Made by a program: the position numbers and the translations under genes. Below are positions 50,315 to 61,889 of a stretch of 64,000 bases of DNA, piece after piece (position 1 is the stretch's first letter; the number at the start of each line of letters is the position of its first letter). The stretch spans positions 1,860,001 to 1,924,000 of the forward strand of contig JAWPGT010000002.1 in NCBI GenBank assembly GCA_034638255.1, given 5' to 3'. The notes beneath the pieces were generated by a model. That model ran no database searches. It was not told the DNA's origin and saw nothing but the letters and a program-made list of their open reading frames with translations. The stretch is from Coprinus comatus. Taxonomy: Eukaryota > Basidiomycota > Agaricomycetes > Agaricales > Agaricaceae.

Positions 50315-53082
50315 TTACATCCTAAACACTCCAAAACCTTTATTATCCCCATCCCAAGTACTTCCACTTCCACTTCCAGAACCCCTTTGAATCAATCTTT
50401 CACGATTAACAATCCCAAGGCCTAACCCAACAACATCTCTAGTATCTGTAGGTTTAATAATTCCATCATCCCATAATCTAGCAGAAGAATAAATTGCTGT
50501 GGATTGGTTCTCTATTTCGGATTTGAGTGATGCATGTTGTGCTGGATCTCTGTTTTTTGTTATGATTGACAGAACAAAAAAAAAGGAAAGAAAGATGAAA
50601 GTTAGTTGAGTGTTTTATGGTTATAGTTATAGCTTTATGATCGAATGGAAGGGGATCGAAACGAGATAAATGAAAGAAGAGGAAGAAAAAAAAGGGTATG
50701 TGATGTCATATAACAGTTAACATCACCCTAAACTTTGTTACCATAGAAAAGGGGATAGTCATGACGAGTCAAAAATACGCTCGTTTTGAATGAAGGATAG
50801 GGGGGGGGTTTGAACAAAGAAAATGTAAAACGAATGCGTATCATCGAATATTCAATAAACAGAACCACAAGAAAAACAGTAACATTCAATATAATAAATA
50901 AAAACCGAAAGTGACTTACTTAGACACAGTCGTCATAACTTGAGAAAGTTGTGCTGATCCCATGACGGATACTTTAGCATTCTAACGAAACAATCTCAAA
51001 TTAGTTCAACAACATTTAGTGTGATTGATGATCGATAATTGATCCAAGCGCGGATAAGAAGTAAATTCAGAGAGAAGAAGAGTGGAGTCAGGTGTAAATT
51101 TGGTGGTGAGTCACCTAGAGTCACGGTGTTGTTCAAAAGAGGAACGATGTGATGCCAACGAAAGGATGGCAAAAAAGTTTATATATGGGTATGTGCGTAG
51201 AAAATAGAACAAGGAGAAATAAGATAGCGAATAACTCACCGGCCACATCCATAGGAAACGGGGAGAATACTAGAAAAGAAAAGAAAATTTGATAAATTTG
51301 ATGGTCAAGACTATGCACAAATGCACGTACAGCTCTACCAGCCATTCCTGAAGACAGCGAAATGGGTATTAGATCATTATCAACAAAATAGGAGATAAAT
51401 AAAAAGATACCGTAATTTCCAGCACCAAAGCTACCTCCCACAATTACGGTGAGCTTGGGAACGTCAGCACAAGCAACAGCTCTAACCATCTTTGCGCCTA
51501 GCGTAGAAAACCCCCCGTTGATATATATGTGTGAGTAAGACTGCCTGTATTCGTATATCTGGTGACGTACCATCTTTTGCAATACCACCCTTCTCGGCTT
51601 TAGAACCTACCATGTAACCAGTCACATTTACCAAGAATAAAAGGGGAATTTTGCGTTGTGAGCAAAGCTCGATAAAGTGTGTTGCTTTTAAAGCTGAAGG
51701 AGAGAATAGAATTCCGTTATTTGCGACGATACCGACTTCGTATCCGTGTACATGTGCGAATCCCTTTTTGTTTTGTTAGAGATTACTTGTCTGCTTTTGC
51801 TTTTATAAGAAGGCTTACGGTGATCATAGTAGTTCCATATTCTTTCTTGAACTCTCGGAATCTTGAACCATCAACAATGCGAGCAATAACATCCCGCATA
51901 TCGAAGGATTGTCTAACATCCGTTCCAACAATACCATGAAGTTCTTCAGCAGGGTACAGAGGGGGTTCCGGGACAGCAGTAGGCTACCAAGCTAGAATTA
52001 GTCGAACTTGAAATAAAAGGGAAGAAATAACATACAGGAACAGTTCTTCCTGCTGCTTTTCCTAGATCACCAACAATCCCTCTTGCAGTAGCCACAGCAT
52101 GTTCATCATCCCTAGCCAAATGATCCGTAACACCACTCTCACTTGAATGCATAAGTCCACCACCCAAAGTCTCTTCATCAACTTCTTCACCGGTAGCTGC
52201 TTTAACCAATGGTGGGCCAGCAAGGAAAATACGACCTTGATTTTGAACTATAACATTTTCATCTGCCATTGCTGGTACATAAGCACCTCCCGCTACTGAA
52301 ATACCATGTACAACTGCAATTTGAGGAATTCCAGAAGCTGACATTTGAGCCATGTTGTAAAAGATACGACCAAAATGTTCTTTATCTGGGAATACATTCG
52401 CTTGATGAGGTAGTGCTGCACCTCCAGATTCCACTACACATAGAAATTCCAACCCCCTATCAATATCCGAATGAAAAGAACGGAAACTAAAACTCACCAA
52501 CGTAAACACAAGGTAAACCATTTTCCCTTGCAATTTCTTGTGCTCTAAGATGTTTCTTTACAGTTAAAGGATAATATGAACCACCTTTTACGGTAGGATC
52601 ATTAACAACAATAACACATTCTCTTCCTGAGATCCGGCCTATTCCAGTGATAATGCCCGCTCCTGGTATTGTTTCTCCTGGGTATACTTCATGTGCTGCT
52701 AATGACGATAATTCAAGAAATGGTGAATCCTGGTCAAGTAATAGACTCAATCTAAGTAACACAAAGTGTTAGACCAAGAGTAAATATATAACTTTCTTTT
52801 TTAGAGTAAAACTAACCGTTCCCGAGGTAACTTTTTGCCTTTACTTTTCATCCTTTCAGCAGCTTTCAAACCACCACCAAGTCTAGCTTTAGCCAATTTC
52901 TCTTCTAAATCCTTCACCAACTCATCCATAGCAAGAGACTTTGCTTGAAATTCAGGTGAAGTGGTTGATATAAGTGAAGGTAATACGGAAGCATGATATG
53001 AACGAGTAGCAGTAGTTCGTTGAGGTTGGATACCCTTCGGAAGAGCGCGTAATGCTCGACGTAGTGTTAGTGCTGGCCGCAT
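50315..53082 (-). CDS. mccB: Methylcrotonoyl-CoA carboxylase beta subunit, mitochondrial
   Basis: The carboxyltransferase subunit moves CO2 from biotin to 3-methylcrotonyl-CoA in leucine breakdown in the mitochondrion. Start [17 protein letters not shown] at 53082, an Arg-rich presequence. The body shows [37 protein letters not shown] (about 52620-52560) and [17 protein letters not shown] (about 52440-52390). Also seen are [20 protein letters not shown] (about 52325-52265), [33 protein letters not shown] and GKAAGRTVP. The second crotonase-like half has [20 protein letters not shown] sequence (about 51640-51560, read as [14 protein letters not shown]), [19 protein letters not shown] and [14 protein letters not shown]. 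The last exon (about 50558-50315) has [16 protein letters not shown] and ends GFGVFRM. About ten introns. The alpha (biotin) subunit is not in the window. Confidence 0.94.
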
Positions 53083-53299
53083 AGTGAGTGTGAGGTTGAT
53101 GATAGAAAGTTAGGGGGTCATATTGTGGGGACGGATAGAATATATTTGATCGGCCGGACCTTGTATGCCGACTTCCGGCTCTTTGCAATTAATTGCTTGT
53201 TGTAAACTATGTACACATGGAACAAATACCCAACTCAACTAAATCAAACAAAAACGAACACGAATCGTCGTAAACTGCAAAGGATATCGAAAAAAAAGT

Positions 53300-54781
53300 C
53301 TAGAAGTCTTTCCATTCATCATCCCAATCGTCATCTTTCTTCGCCTTTCCACGGGAAGTAACACTTCCTGTCGTTCTCCGCGTTGCTACAGGTGCAGCTA
53401 TCGAAGTGGAGTCATTACTTCCTGCCCATGCAGTGGGCCCAGTGTCTTTGGCTTGATTGAATTCTCCGAAGAAATCATCGTCATCATTGCTGTTGCCGTT
53501 ATACAACGACGAAGACTCATTCTCCCCGTACGAAGGCACTTGGCCATAGCCACTTCTCAATGGTCCACCTAAAACTCGTTCTTTCACACCATACACAGTA
53601 TCAGCTACGTCAACACCAAAGGATTGTTTTGACCACTGGTTTGCTGCACCACCAACATCCAAAGCTCTCTTCTGTGCTTCAGTCATATAACCTTTGACGC
53701 TTGCTTGGAAAGTGGGATCCGAAATCTTCTCCATACCAGGTTGAATCACATTTTCGTTAACCACTTTGGTAGCTCCAACAACAACAGAAGAGAAGAGTGA
53801 CCAGCCTTTGCTCAAAGCCGCCATAGGGTTTTCTTGAAGTTCGCTCAACGTCGGTGCGTTGGCTGAAGATAAACCAAAGGAGGGATTCGAGTTGTCAGGT
53901 GGATTTGGAGTATTGCCAAAGCCTTGATATCGACCACCCTGCGATGGAGGAAGATCTGCTGGTCTATTCTCGTTCATTCTTCCGAGACCGGCGAAATAGA
54001 CCTCGTTTTGTGTTTTCTGGTCCAGGATACCCGAATTTGAAGGAGAATTTGAAAAAGAGGCAGGGGATTCACTGCGTCCAGGATTAGACCGATTTGCTCG
54101 AGCCTTTCGGAGAGTAGTTGGGTTAGGTGAAGCGGAGCGTGTTCGGACATTGACATTGAGGTTTGCGGGAGGAGAAGAGGGTGACCAGTCCTTGCCTGCA
54201 AGGAGGGCATCAAGCTATGTAGACTTGTCAGGATGATGAGTTCAGAGACAGAGGTGATAAAAACATACTTTTTCGCGGTACTGGGTAGCCGCCCAGCTGT
54301 GATAGATATCATAAGGGCTGGCGCCTTCCTTGTACCCTCCCTGTTCTGCAGGTTCATAGGACTTGATGAATTGACGGAAGGGCGCATTTCCACCGAGCTA
54401 CAGGATCGGTAAGTCTAATATCTCTTTGGGATGGAATAATTCCCTGACCTCCATCCGTCTGAGTTGGTCCTCTTGCCACGAGTCCATGGTGACGGATCGG
54501 ACAAAACTGCGATAAAGAATATAAATATTTGACTCATGTGTCGGTGGATTATGCTGACCTGATGTGAACTCCGAATCCACGATGTGTGCCAGCACATTGT
54601 AAACATAGGAAGATGGCAAAACTAAAGAGGAATTTAGTAGTAATTGATGTGAGTATAAGATGGCATACCTCACAGAAGCCCATTGGGGATTTGGATTGTT
54701 GCAGTCGATACATATTTTATTGCTGAGGCCTTCCTTCTTAATAAGATCGTTGAGACGTTTTCTTGTTGCTGGATCGGCCAT
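53300..54781 (-). CDS. GCS1: ArfGAP (Gcs1/ARFGAP1 type)
   Basis: An Arf GTPase-activating protein controlling COPI vesicle traffic at the Golgi. Start MADPATRKRLNDLIKKEG at 54781. The zinc finger is C-X2-C-X16-C-X2-C, from CIDCNNPNPQW to FLCLQCAGTHRG, across the intron near 54660-54595. The catalytic Arg finger is in THRGFGVH. SVTMDSWQEDQLRRMELGGN and YREKLDALLAGKDW complete the domain. The disordered C-terminal half (ORF 53977-53300) has the ARFGAP1-like amphipathic stretch near ALSKGWSLFSSVVVGAT and ends DDDWDDEWKDF, a typical acidic/aromatic tail. Four or so introns. Shares a 451-bp divergent upstream region with velB. Confidence 0.93.
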
Positions 54782-55232
54782 TGTGCAGACGTGGCTATCT
54801 GGACAGGAGAATTATTATTGATATCATTTAGCAGAGCAGCACGTGATGACAGAGCCACGTGGGGATCTGCGATCTGGATGGTATGGAGAGGTCGGTTACC
54901 CCCAAACGTGTATCAGGCTTCTGTGACCTGTTGTGGGATCGAAACCCGACGATGTGGGCTCGACCAAAACAACGGGACGTTTGAGACTCAAATTGCAAGC
55001 TCAAAACCAAACCCAATTAACCGCCGTGGCTGTGCTCCTACAACAGACGCGCTCCATGGTAAATAATAATTAATAATGTCCGTGTGTATTGTCCAGAACG
55101 TGTGCGATGGCGTGGAGGACAGAATAGCGCCGTGAATAGCGCTGTGACTGTGCGTGGAAGTGATTCCAAAGTGTCGGGTCTGGTGAAAACACTTACAGAC
55201 TCTTTCCCGTGAGAACACTTTCTCTCTCTGCC
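54782..55232. promoter_or_regulatory. Divergent promoter region GCS1 / velB
   Basis: 451 bp between two divergent start codons and more GC-rich than the surroundings. I could not assign single sites. Confidence 0.45.
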
Positions 55233-57512
55233 ATGATCCAACGCACAAACTCACGCCGTACATCGACCGCGGTCACTGCATCGGACAAGGCGTCTTCCTC
55301 AGACGTCCCGGAGATATGGGGACAGTGGTGTGGTCGCAAGTCAGTCAACCATCCAACCGTTCGGGCCTGCTGTGATGGCATATTGAGATTTAGCTCGGCA
55401 GATACTACTCTTTGGAGGTTGTCCAACATCCTTTGCGAGCCCGAATGTGTGGATTCGGTGATAAAGTCTGTCCAATCTTGCCTTTAGACCCCATCCATCG
55501 CTAATCTTATGAAAGGATCGGCGACCCTTAGCCCCAGCAGCGGTAGCCAAGATGGTGGTCCGGAATCAAGACAACTCGTTAGTAAACATTGAGTAAGAAT
55601 TACACATCCCCTTCATTCTCATGCTCACAGTCTTGCAGTGAGATAGACTGGTCTTTCTTTCTGGTAACAGTCGACTTATGGTCTGCCGACGCAAAGCAGG
55701 AAATGAACTTGGTGCTCCATCCTTCATCCGGAGATCGTTATGTTCCTACTGCTTCAAATAAGAACAGACGACGGGGTGCTAGTGTATCTCAACAACAACA
55801 ACGATCAGGCTCTCCAACTCCAACGCCCGTTCCAATAACTCCGGCGCCAGCTTATCATCCCGATGAACAGGTTAATCTTTTCTCTTTTCTTTTCTTCTAA
55901 CATATTTACAGAACACAATAAAAGTCCCAGATACCAGTACCAGCATCTCCTCTTCCCGAGTATACTTCTCAACAAACACATCAAGGTTATTTCTCTGCCG
56001 TACCAACAGAGGCCAATTATCCAATGCTAGGTTATCCCCAACAAGATACTACAGATCCTTCCTGGGGTTATACTCCCCAGAATGCAGGCGTAGATCGTAC
56101 CACCACCTACCCACCCCCAATATTGCCTTCCATTCATACCTTTACAGCGGCCTCTTCCGATACTGCACCATGGAGTAGTTATCCGACTGTTGATAACGGA
56201 GGTTCCAGGCCTCATGATCATGACCATGACCCTAACATGCAATACAATATTAACCAAACCTATCCACAACCAATTCAACATCAAGCCATTCAGATAAGCC
56301 CAGCAAATTCACAACAATCAGGTTATGCTCCGACATACATAGCTCCTGCTCCTACCCCACCTGAACCTACTACTTCCAGTGCGAATAAAGAAGGCAATCA
56401 AGAAAAGGAAAAGTCATCTTCATCGGCACCATCTTATCCACCTCTTGACTATCCACGTTTGACATATACAAGAACACTGGTTGGACCTCTCTCTGCTAAT
56501 GCTTGTAGATTAGAAGATGAACATCGTAAATCTGGTATCTTTTTCCTTTTCCAAGACCTTTCTGTTCGAACTGAGGGCATGTATGATAGTATATATTTGG
56601 TATTTTTTACTCACTACTACATGATCACAGGTACCTTTAGACTGAGAATGCGACTTATGAACGTCGGCGCGTACGTCATTTTAATTCCTTTTTTCTTCTA
56701 CCATACGAATCTTTACTAATACTAATATTCATCTCTTAGTCCCCCAGCACCAGAATGGGGAGCTACAAAAGTTCACACAGAAATATCCCCAGTTCTCGCA
56801 CAAACGTTCACAAAACCTTTTACTGTCTTCTCTGCAAAACGATTCCCTGGTGTTCCAGGTATGTATTAATCCAATTTATTCAAAAGTCTCTTATCTTTCA
56901 TTTCGCGGCGCGTGGATTCGCTGGGGGTTATATTTAGACGGGGGACTTCTTTTGTCTTTTTCTTCTTTCCCAAAAAAAGAAACCCAAGAAACCGAGAAGT
57001 TACTCGCCCCCAACACTTCTTTTCCTTTTTTGTTTGCTTGGGGACCACTCGCCTGGTGCTCGGGTGTGAAAAAGCATTTTCTTTTCTTTCCTTTTTATCA
57101 CGAATTCTTTTTTTTCTCTCACTGAATTATTGAATTTATTAACAATCTCTTGCGAAACACAAATTCTATGATTACGTTGAACCATAAACTAATTATATTA
57201 CCCCTCCACTCTATTTCCTCATACTACCACCACTACCACCAAAATAACAAACAAATAAACAACATGTAGATACAACACCCTTATCCATCGCTTTCGGTAA
57301 TCAAGGACAAAAATTACCACTGGTAAGAATCCCTTCTCCCAAAAAAAAAACTACCCCTCTCTCTTTCTTGGGGAAGACGACATTGACGTTCAATTCCAAC
57401 CCTCACAAAAAAAAACTCCCTCATTTATTAGCGTAATCGTCATGGTTCAGCCAAACGTGCTCGACATCGTTCAACATCTTCTGGAGGTGAAGATTCTGAT
57501 GAAGCTGAATGA
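55233..57512 (+). CDS. velB: Velvet-domain regulator, VelB type
   Basis: Velvet factors are fungal DNA-binding regulators (NF-kB-like fold) that couple development with secondary metabolism; VelB pairs with VeA or VosA. Start MIQRTNSRRTSTAVTAS at 55233. The first half of the velvet domain is in small exons: YYSLEVVQHPLRARMCGFGDK (about 55400-55470), DRRPLAPAAVAKMVVRNQDN (about 55520-55580), and DEIDWSFFLVTVDLWSADAK (about 55637-55696). A Pro/Gln/Ser-rich insert of about 200 residues (about 55740-56450) follows. The second half has YTRTLVGPLSANACRLEDEH, SGIFFLFQDLSVRTEG, FRLRMRLMNVG, EISPVLAQTFTKPFTVFSAK and LSIAFGNQGQKLPLRNR. It ends SGGEDSDEAE. The split velvet domain and the C-terminal IAFGNQGQKLPLRNR favour VelB. 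The intron at 56859-57269 is unusually long. The exon 1 to 2 junction (about 55313-55395) is uncertain. Confidence 0.9.
56859..57269 (+). other. 411-bp intron in velB
   Basis: Donor GTATGT after GGTGTTCCAG, acceptor ACATGTAG before ATACAACACCC, restoring GAT (Asp) between FPGVP and TTPLSIAFG. About seven times the usual intron length here, with T/C-rich tracts and GC-rich patches. No conserved peptide is missing across it. Confidence 0.75.
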
Positions 57513-57971
57513 TCAACCATAAACACTGAGGATGGAAGATGGAGGAAGAGGAATGGAGGAAGAGGAATGGAGGATGGAGGATAAGGTCATATTGATGTAT
57601 AATGATTTAGGAAGTGTCGTTTTTTTGTGCACTCTTGCTTTGTTTCAAATTAGTTTTTCTTTTCTTTTTGTTTTCTCATCGTACGATCTTTCTTTCTTTT
57701 TTTCGCTTTGTGATTTTCGCTTTTTGTAATCAGTGTTGGATGCATATACGCATGTCGTTTGAAGTTCGGAATCTAAAGCAAGAGTTGCATGTTCAGTTTA
57801 GGGATTGATGTTTAACGTGTTCTCTCTTTTTCTGTGTGTGGTCTTGGAAATCCTAACCCTCTCATTTCATCTGTAATCCATACAACCGCATTATATTGAC
57901 AATAATAAAAGGAAAAAAGATTAAGATTAAGAGAGAAGGGTGGTGTATTTTTTTGTATATGTGATATATGT
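57513..57971. repeat. Convergent 3' region with short GGA-rich tandem repeat
   Basis: 3' flanks of velB and the PPR gene. At about 57531-57583 a tandem GATGGAGGAAGAGGA-type repeat lies just past the velB stop, probably in its 3'UTR. The rest is T-rich and without a gene. Confidence 0.6.
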
Positions 57972-60900
57972 TTATGACGAACTCCATATATATACCTTCT
58001 CATAAGTATCACCCAACCTAGCCATTTCCATTTCTTCAAATTCAAGAACAGCACGAACAGCATCAGGAAACTGTTCATTAATAACATTAAACATCCTCCT
58101 AGCTTGAATTTCTTCTTCAGGTGAATATTGCGCATCAAGCTCATCAATTGATCCAGGATCAATTGATACAACGGCTGGTTGACCGGATTTCAATCTTTGA
58201 TAACCAACGAGTAGGGAATGCAGTAATGAGTAATGGGGTCTTGGTGTGTTGCTTAAAGATTTGGAAATCACTTTGAGCGGACGTAGGAATTCTGGTAGGC
58301 TGTCTAGTTCGGAGTTTTGTTTGTCCTTGTCAGAGGAAGAGGAAAGAGAGGCCAATGCAGTAGCGGTTATGTCGATTCCGGAATTGGCTGCTTCTCGAAC
58401 ACGTTTGTGTATTACCTTTGAACGCGACGGACTACGACGAGGTCGTTGGGAACTGATTGCTGAATCAATGAATGAAAGTGAAGTATTGTTGAGGATGTCA
58501 AAAGGTGTAGGGAGTTTCTCTTTGGCTTCATTCTCAATTTCCGATGATGGTGATGAAGGGGAGGAAGTGGAAGCTGAATCGGAAATTGAATTTTGTTGAC
58601 CATCGAGTACTTGGCGAATATAAGGAAAGATAACACGGTCCAAAACTTCGAATGCTTGTTCGTATTCACCAGCTCTAACCAAATATGCTCCCAACCTATT
58701 CCAATTAAAGAAATTATATCCAAATCCATCCTGGTGATATTCCCTCCAAACTCGAAGAACCTCTTCATGTTCACCCGCTCGTGAAAGTATATCAAGATAA
58801 ATGGAAAATGGAACACAAAGTGTATCAGGTCTTGAAGCCACTCCTTGTCCAATCGACTGTTCCGCTTCTAGATTTTCCAATCCAGTATCAACCAAATGTT
58901 CCCAAACTTTGGTTGCAGAGTCTACACGTTCCTTTTGTCTGTACAAATCCAGCAGTGAGGTCATAACCGCAACATTCATTTTTCCTCCTGCTTCCAACAT
59001 CTCCTCAAGCAAACGCTCATAACCTTCGGTATCACCGGCAGCTGCATATCCTCGAAGTACAGGTTCGTACACAGTTTGAAGAGGTGATTGATGGACGTGA
59101 ATTTCATCCATTATCGAAGACGTCTGTTCCATTTGGTTCACAACACGAGTCATAAACTCGTAAGCAAGGCGCAAGCTACTCGCAGCTCGATCATTTGCAT
59201 AATAGCTCAAAACCGTGTTGAAAGTGACCGAAGTTGGAGTTATTCCTCGATTCAACATGTCGTCATAAATTGACATCGCTTCTTCTTGGTTGCCTTTCCG
59301 CAAGTGCCCAGCTATAAGAATAGTATAGACATACGCATTGATCAAACTCTTGGCACCTTGCTGAGCGCGTCTATCCATCTCTCGGAAGATGTCTTGAGCG
59401 GTCCTCATGTAGCCAGAGTCACATGCTGACTGAATAAGCAATGAGAACGAAATGTCGGTGGGTGAAAACCGGGGGTCTGTGTCCAGCTTCTCAAACAGTG
59501 TCGCAACAATTTGGAAAGGAGCACCCATGAGGACATATGCCTTCAACACGATATTGTAGAGCGAGATTGTCATTTGAAGTCTACCTTTTTGGCTGGCTTC
59601 TAAAGCCTGGAACAGCTTGATCACTTCATCCCAAGCCCCTGCTTCTACGTAGACATTAAGCAAAGCCCCAACCATAATCTGGTCTGGTCGAATGCCCTGC
59701 CGTATTGCCATTTTGAATATCTGTTCAGCAGCTCTCGTATTTCGATGTCGACCCAGGGCTGCGATTATGTTTGTGTATACCACAACGTTCGGTTTGACTC
59801 CTACATCGTTCATCTGATCCAATACGTTTGCGATAGCACGCAAATCTCCAATCTGCAAGTAACTTTGGATGATGCAACTGTATACGTGGGCGTTGGGTTT
59901 GATGTTGTCATGCGCCATTCGATCCAGCCAGAAACCAATTCCCTCGGTATCATAACGCCTGGCATGGCTATACACCGCTACAGCATAGTCTATGATGTTT
60001 GGAGTGTCATCAGTATACCTGCCTTCAGAATCGGTCGGATATAGAGTATTAAAAAGCTGCAGGACTTTGTCGGACTTCCCAGCAATTGCATTACTATAGA
60101 GTAGCATATGTCTGCCATGTTCACCATCCTTTTCAGAACATTTATCTTCATAATATGAAAGGACAGATTTTGCATCGCCTTGTAGAGCAAAGAGATGCAT
60201 TCCGGTAGAAAAGTATTCTGGCGCGTCCTCAGGAATGGTGGAAAATACCCAATCGGCAAAATCAAAGGCTTTTGCCTTTGCCAATGATCGAACCAAGCGT
60301 AAAGGAAGTAGGTCTGGCATCTCCAAGTTTGACTGTCGTATTGCCTCCCAGACACGAAACCCTAGACGCGCGAGACCATTTTCACAATATGCTATGATGA
60401 GAATACTTCCCAGTAAGGGCCAATTGGAAGAACGATCCCTCAGCCCTTGCCGGAAAAGTGGAATAGGGTTTCGAATAGTTGTAAGTATTGATAAGAGTCT
60501 AGGGTGACGGCGTTGGAGAGATGATGATACTGAAGAACCTCGGAATAGAGAGCAATATGGTGGGTTGAAGTATTCTTGATAGAAATGTTGATCAAGGAAG
60601 TCGAGGACATGAAGAGCATCGCGGAAGTAAAACATGGATGAGTATAAAGATTGATATGCCAATGCGATTTCAGGGTTTTGGCGGCCATGACGTGAATCGC
60701 GTATAGTATTCAGTTCCTCTGTCGCAGAATCCCATTCCGCGCAACAGGCTTTAGAACGAACAGATAGGCACTGGAGACGAAACAACAAATGGGTATTCAT
60801 TGCTGGGAAATGAGGCAATCGATCTTGCAGTAAATGCACCATATTCCGAAACTGAACGCTCCATTTCCGAACATTTCTAAAACCATTCTGTTCGTCATCC

Positions 60901-61631
60901 TCGTATAGTGACTCGAGTTTGTCACAAAATTTGGAGGCAAAATCTAAAAACAATCCAGGTGGTAGTTTGTGAAACAGAGGGGAATTAGCGGCAGCCTCCC
61001 AGATTTCCCAAGCTATTTTCAAACTGAGCTGGTCCAGCGGAGTGGCTAGTACCTCTTGTATAGGACGCGTGATTGTTCGCCTATGGGGAGGTTTTGGCGT
61101 TGAAGTCGAGGCCTCAGGCTGGTCGGACTCGGAAGGATATACGGATGGTGTAGTCGAGATGGCTTGAGATTCGTGTTGCCAACGTATCCCTATGGAATGT
61201 CGACGAACATGTCTGTACTTGTTTCTATTTGCAAACGGGGTTCGGTGCCTTTCAAACCGACAAATCGGATGCTCGGGTGCAGGGAGTAATTCTTGCATCA
61301 TATATGGTAGACCATGTTCTATACATAAGGCACTGTTCAGTTTCATCACATGGAAGAATAATGCTACAAAAAAACACGCACCTGGGCAAGACATGGGATG
61401 TTTCGTAGCACATGCCCACTCCCTACACTGCAAAACCATATTCAAGCGAAGCATCCCTGTCTCCTTTTCCTTTCCCTTCGTTCGACGGGGTCGGGGATTC
61501 AACGTGGAAGAATCATTCTTCTGTGAAGATTGCGGCGCGTATCCTGTCATAGACCTCACTCCAGCCGCCAATGATGTCGACCGAGCCGGAAACAGAGAGT
61601 TCCGTACGACTGATGCTAACGGTTCAACCAT
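57972..61631 (-). CDS. Large pentatricopeptide repeat (PPR) protein, probably mitochondrial
   Basis: An almost uninterrupted frame of 1219 codons. The N-terminus MVEPLASVVRNSLFPARSTSLAAG is Arg/Ser-rich and lacks acids, like a presequence. From about residue 480 on there are tandem 35-residue helical pairs: NAHVYSCIIQSYLQIGDLR, NVVVYTNIIAALGRHRNTRA, NAYVYTILIAGHLRKGNQEE and TSVTFNTVLSYYANDRA are clear PPR units. PPR proteins bind organelle RNA and act in its processing or translation. A 63-nt in-frame segment near the N-terminus (61381-61319, GTGCGT...GTATAG) reads as an intron, encoding a membrane-like FFVALFFHVMK; removal gives 1198 residues. The family member cannot be named. It diverges from the GNAT gene (258 bp apart). 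Confidence 0.9.
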   Translation of the reverse strand: MVEPLASVVRNSLFPARSTSLAAGVRSMTGYAPQSSQKNDSSTLNPRPRRTKGKEKETGMLRLNMVLQCREWACATKHPMSCPGACFFVALFFHVMKLNSALCIEHGLPYMMQELLPAPEHPICRFERHRTPFANRNKYRHVRRHSIGIRWQHESQAISTTPSVYPSESDQPEASTSTPKPPHRRTITRPIQEVLATPLDQLSLKIAWEIWEAAANSPLFHKLPPGLFLDFASKFCDKLESLYEDDEQNGFRNVRKWSVQFRNMVHLLQDRLPHFPAMNTHLLFRLQCLSVRSKACCAEWDSATEELNTIRDSRHGRQNPEIALAYQSLYSSMFYFRDALHVLDFLDQHFYQEYFNPPYCSLFRGSSVSSSLQRRHPRLLSILTTIRNPIPLFRQGLRDRSSNWPLLGSILIIAYCENGLARLGFRVWEAIRQSNLEMPDLLPLRLVRSLAKAKAFDFADWVFSTIPEDAPEYFSTGMHLFALQGDAKSVLSYYEDKCSEKDGEHGRHMLLYSNAIAGKSDKVLQLFNTLYPTDSEGRYTDDTPNIIDYAVAVYSHARRYDTEGIGFWLDRMAHDNIKPNAHVYSCIIQSYLQIGDLRAIANVLDQMNDVGVKPNVVVYTNIIAALGRHRNTRAAEQIFKMAIRQGIRPDQIMVGALLNVYVEAGAWDEVIKLFQALEASQKGRLQMTISLYNIVLKAYVLMGAPFQIVATLFEKLDTDPRFSPTDISFSLLIQSACDSGYMRTAQDIFREMDRRAQQGAKSLINAYVYTILIAGHLRKGNQEEAMSIYDDMLNRGITPTSVTFNTVLSYYANDRAASSLRLAYEFMTRVVNQMEQTSSIMDEIHVHQSPLQTVYEPVLRGYAAAGDTEGYERLLEEMLEAGGKMNVAVMTSLLDLYRQKERVDSATKVWEHLVDTGLENLEAEQSIGQGVASRPDTLCVPFSIYLDILSRAGEHEEVLRVWREYHQDGFGYNFFNWNRLGAYLVRAGEYEQAFEVLDRVIFPYIRQVLDGQQNSISDSASTSSPSSPSSEIENEAKEKLPTPFDILNNTSLSFIDSAISSQRPRRSPSRSKVIHKRVREAANSGIDITATALASLSSSSDKDKQNSELDSLPEFLRPLKVISKSLSNTPRPHYSLLHSLLVGYQRLKSGQPAVVSIDPGSIDELDAQYSPEEEIQARRMFNVINEQFPDAVRAVLEFEEMEMARLGDTYEKVYIWSSS
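61319..61381 (-). other. In-frame 63-nt intron near the PPR N-terminus
   Basis: Donor GTGCGT after TGCCCAG, acceptor TTATGTATAG before AACATGG. Length divisible by three without a stop. It encodes an out-of-character hydrophobic run inside a region that is otherwise basic and Cys/His-containing (CREWACATKHPMSCP before it and EHGLP after it). Confidence 0.65.
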
Positions 61632-61889
61632 GAGACTCGTCGGGGATGACGAGCTCCCTCAAACTGAGATCCTATAAATCATAATAAATCCTCTGTAGTG
61701 CAATGAATACCGCGTAATGTACGAACCAGTGGCGCGTGTTATGTTGGCTAAGAAGATGGATGAAGCGTTGTCGGATACGCACGGGTTTTCGATGACTATA
61801 AAAAAGTTTATGAAGACATTAATAAGCCTCACGTGATAGCCCAGACTGGGAGTCACGTATCCAGAACCCTGGATTGGACTTTGATCACG

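Noticed and set aside
54880..54960. Possible tRNA-like B-box (GGGATCGAAACCC)
   Set aside because: The flanking T-arm stem does not pair and no A-box or acceptor stem could be found at the right distance.
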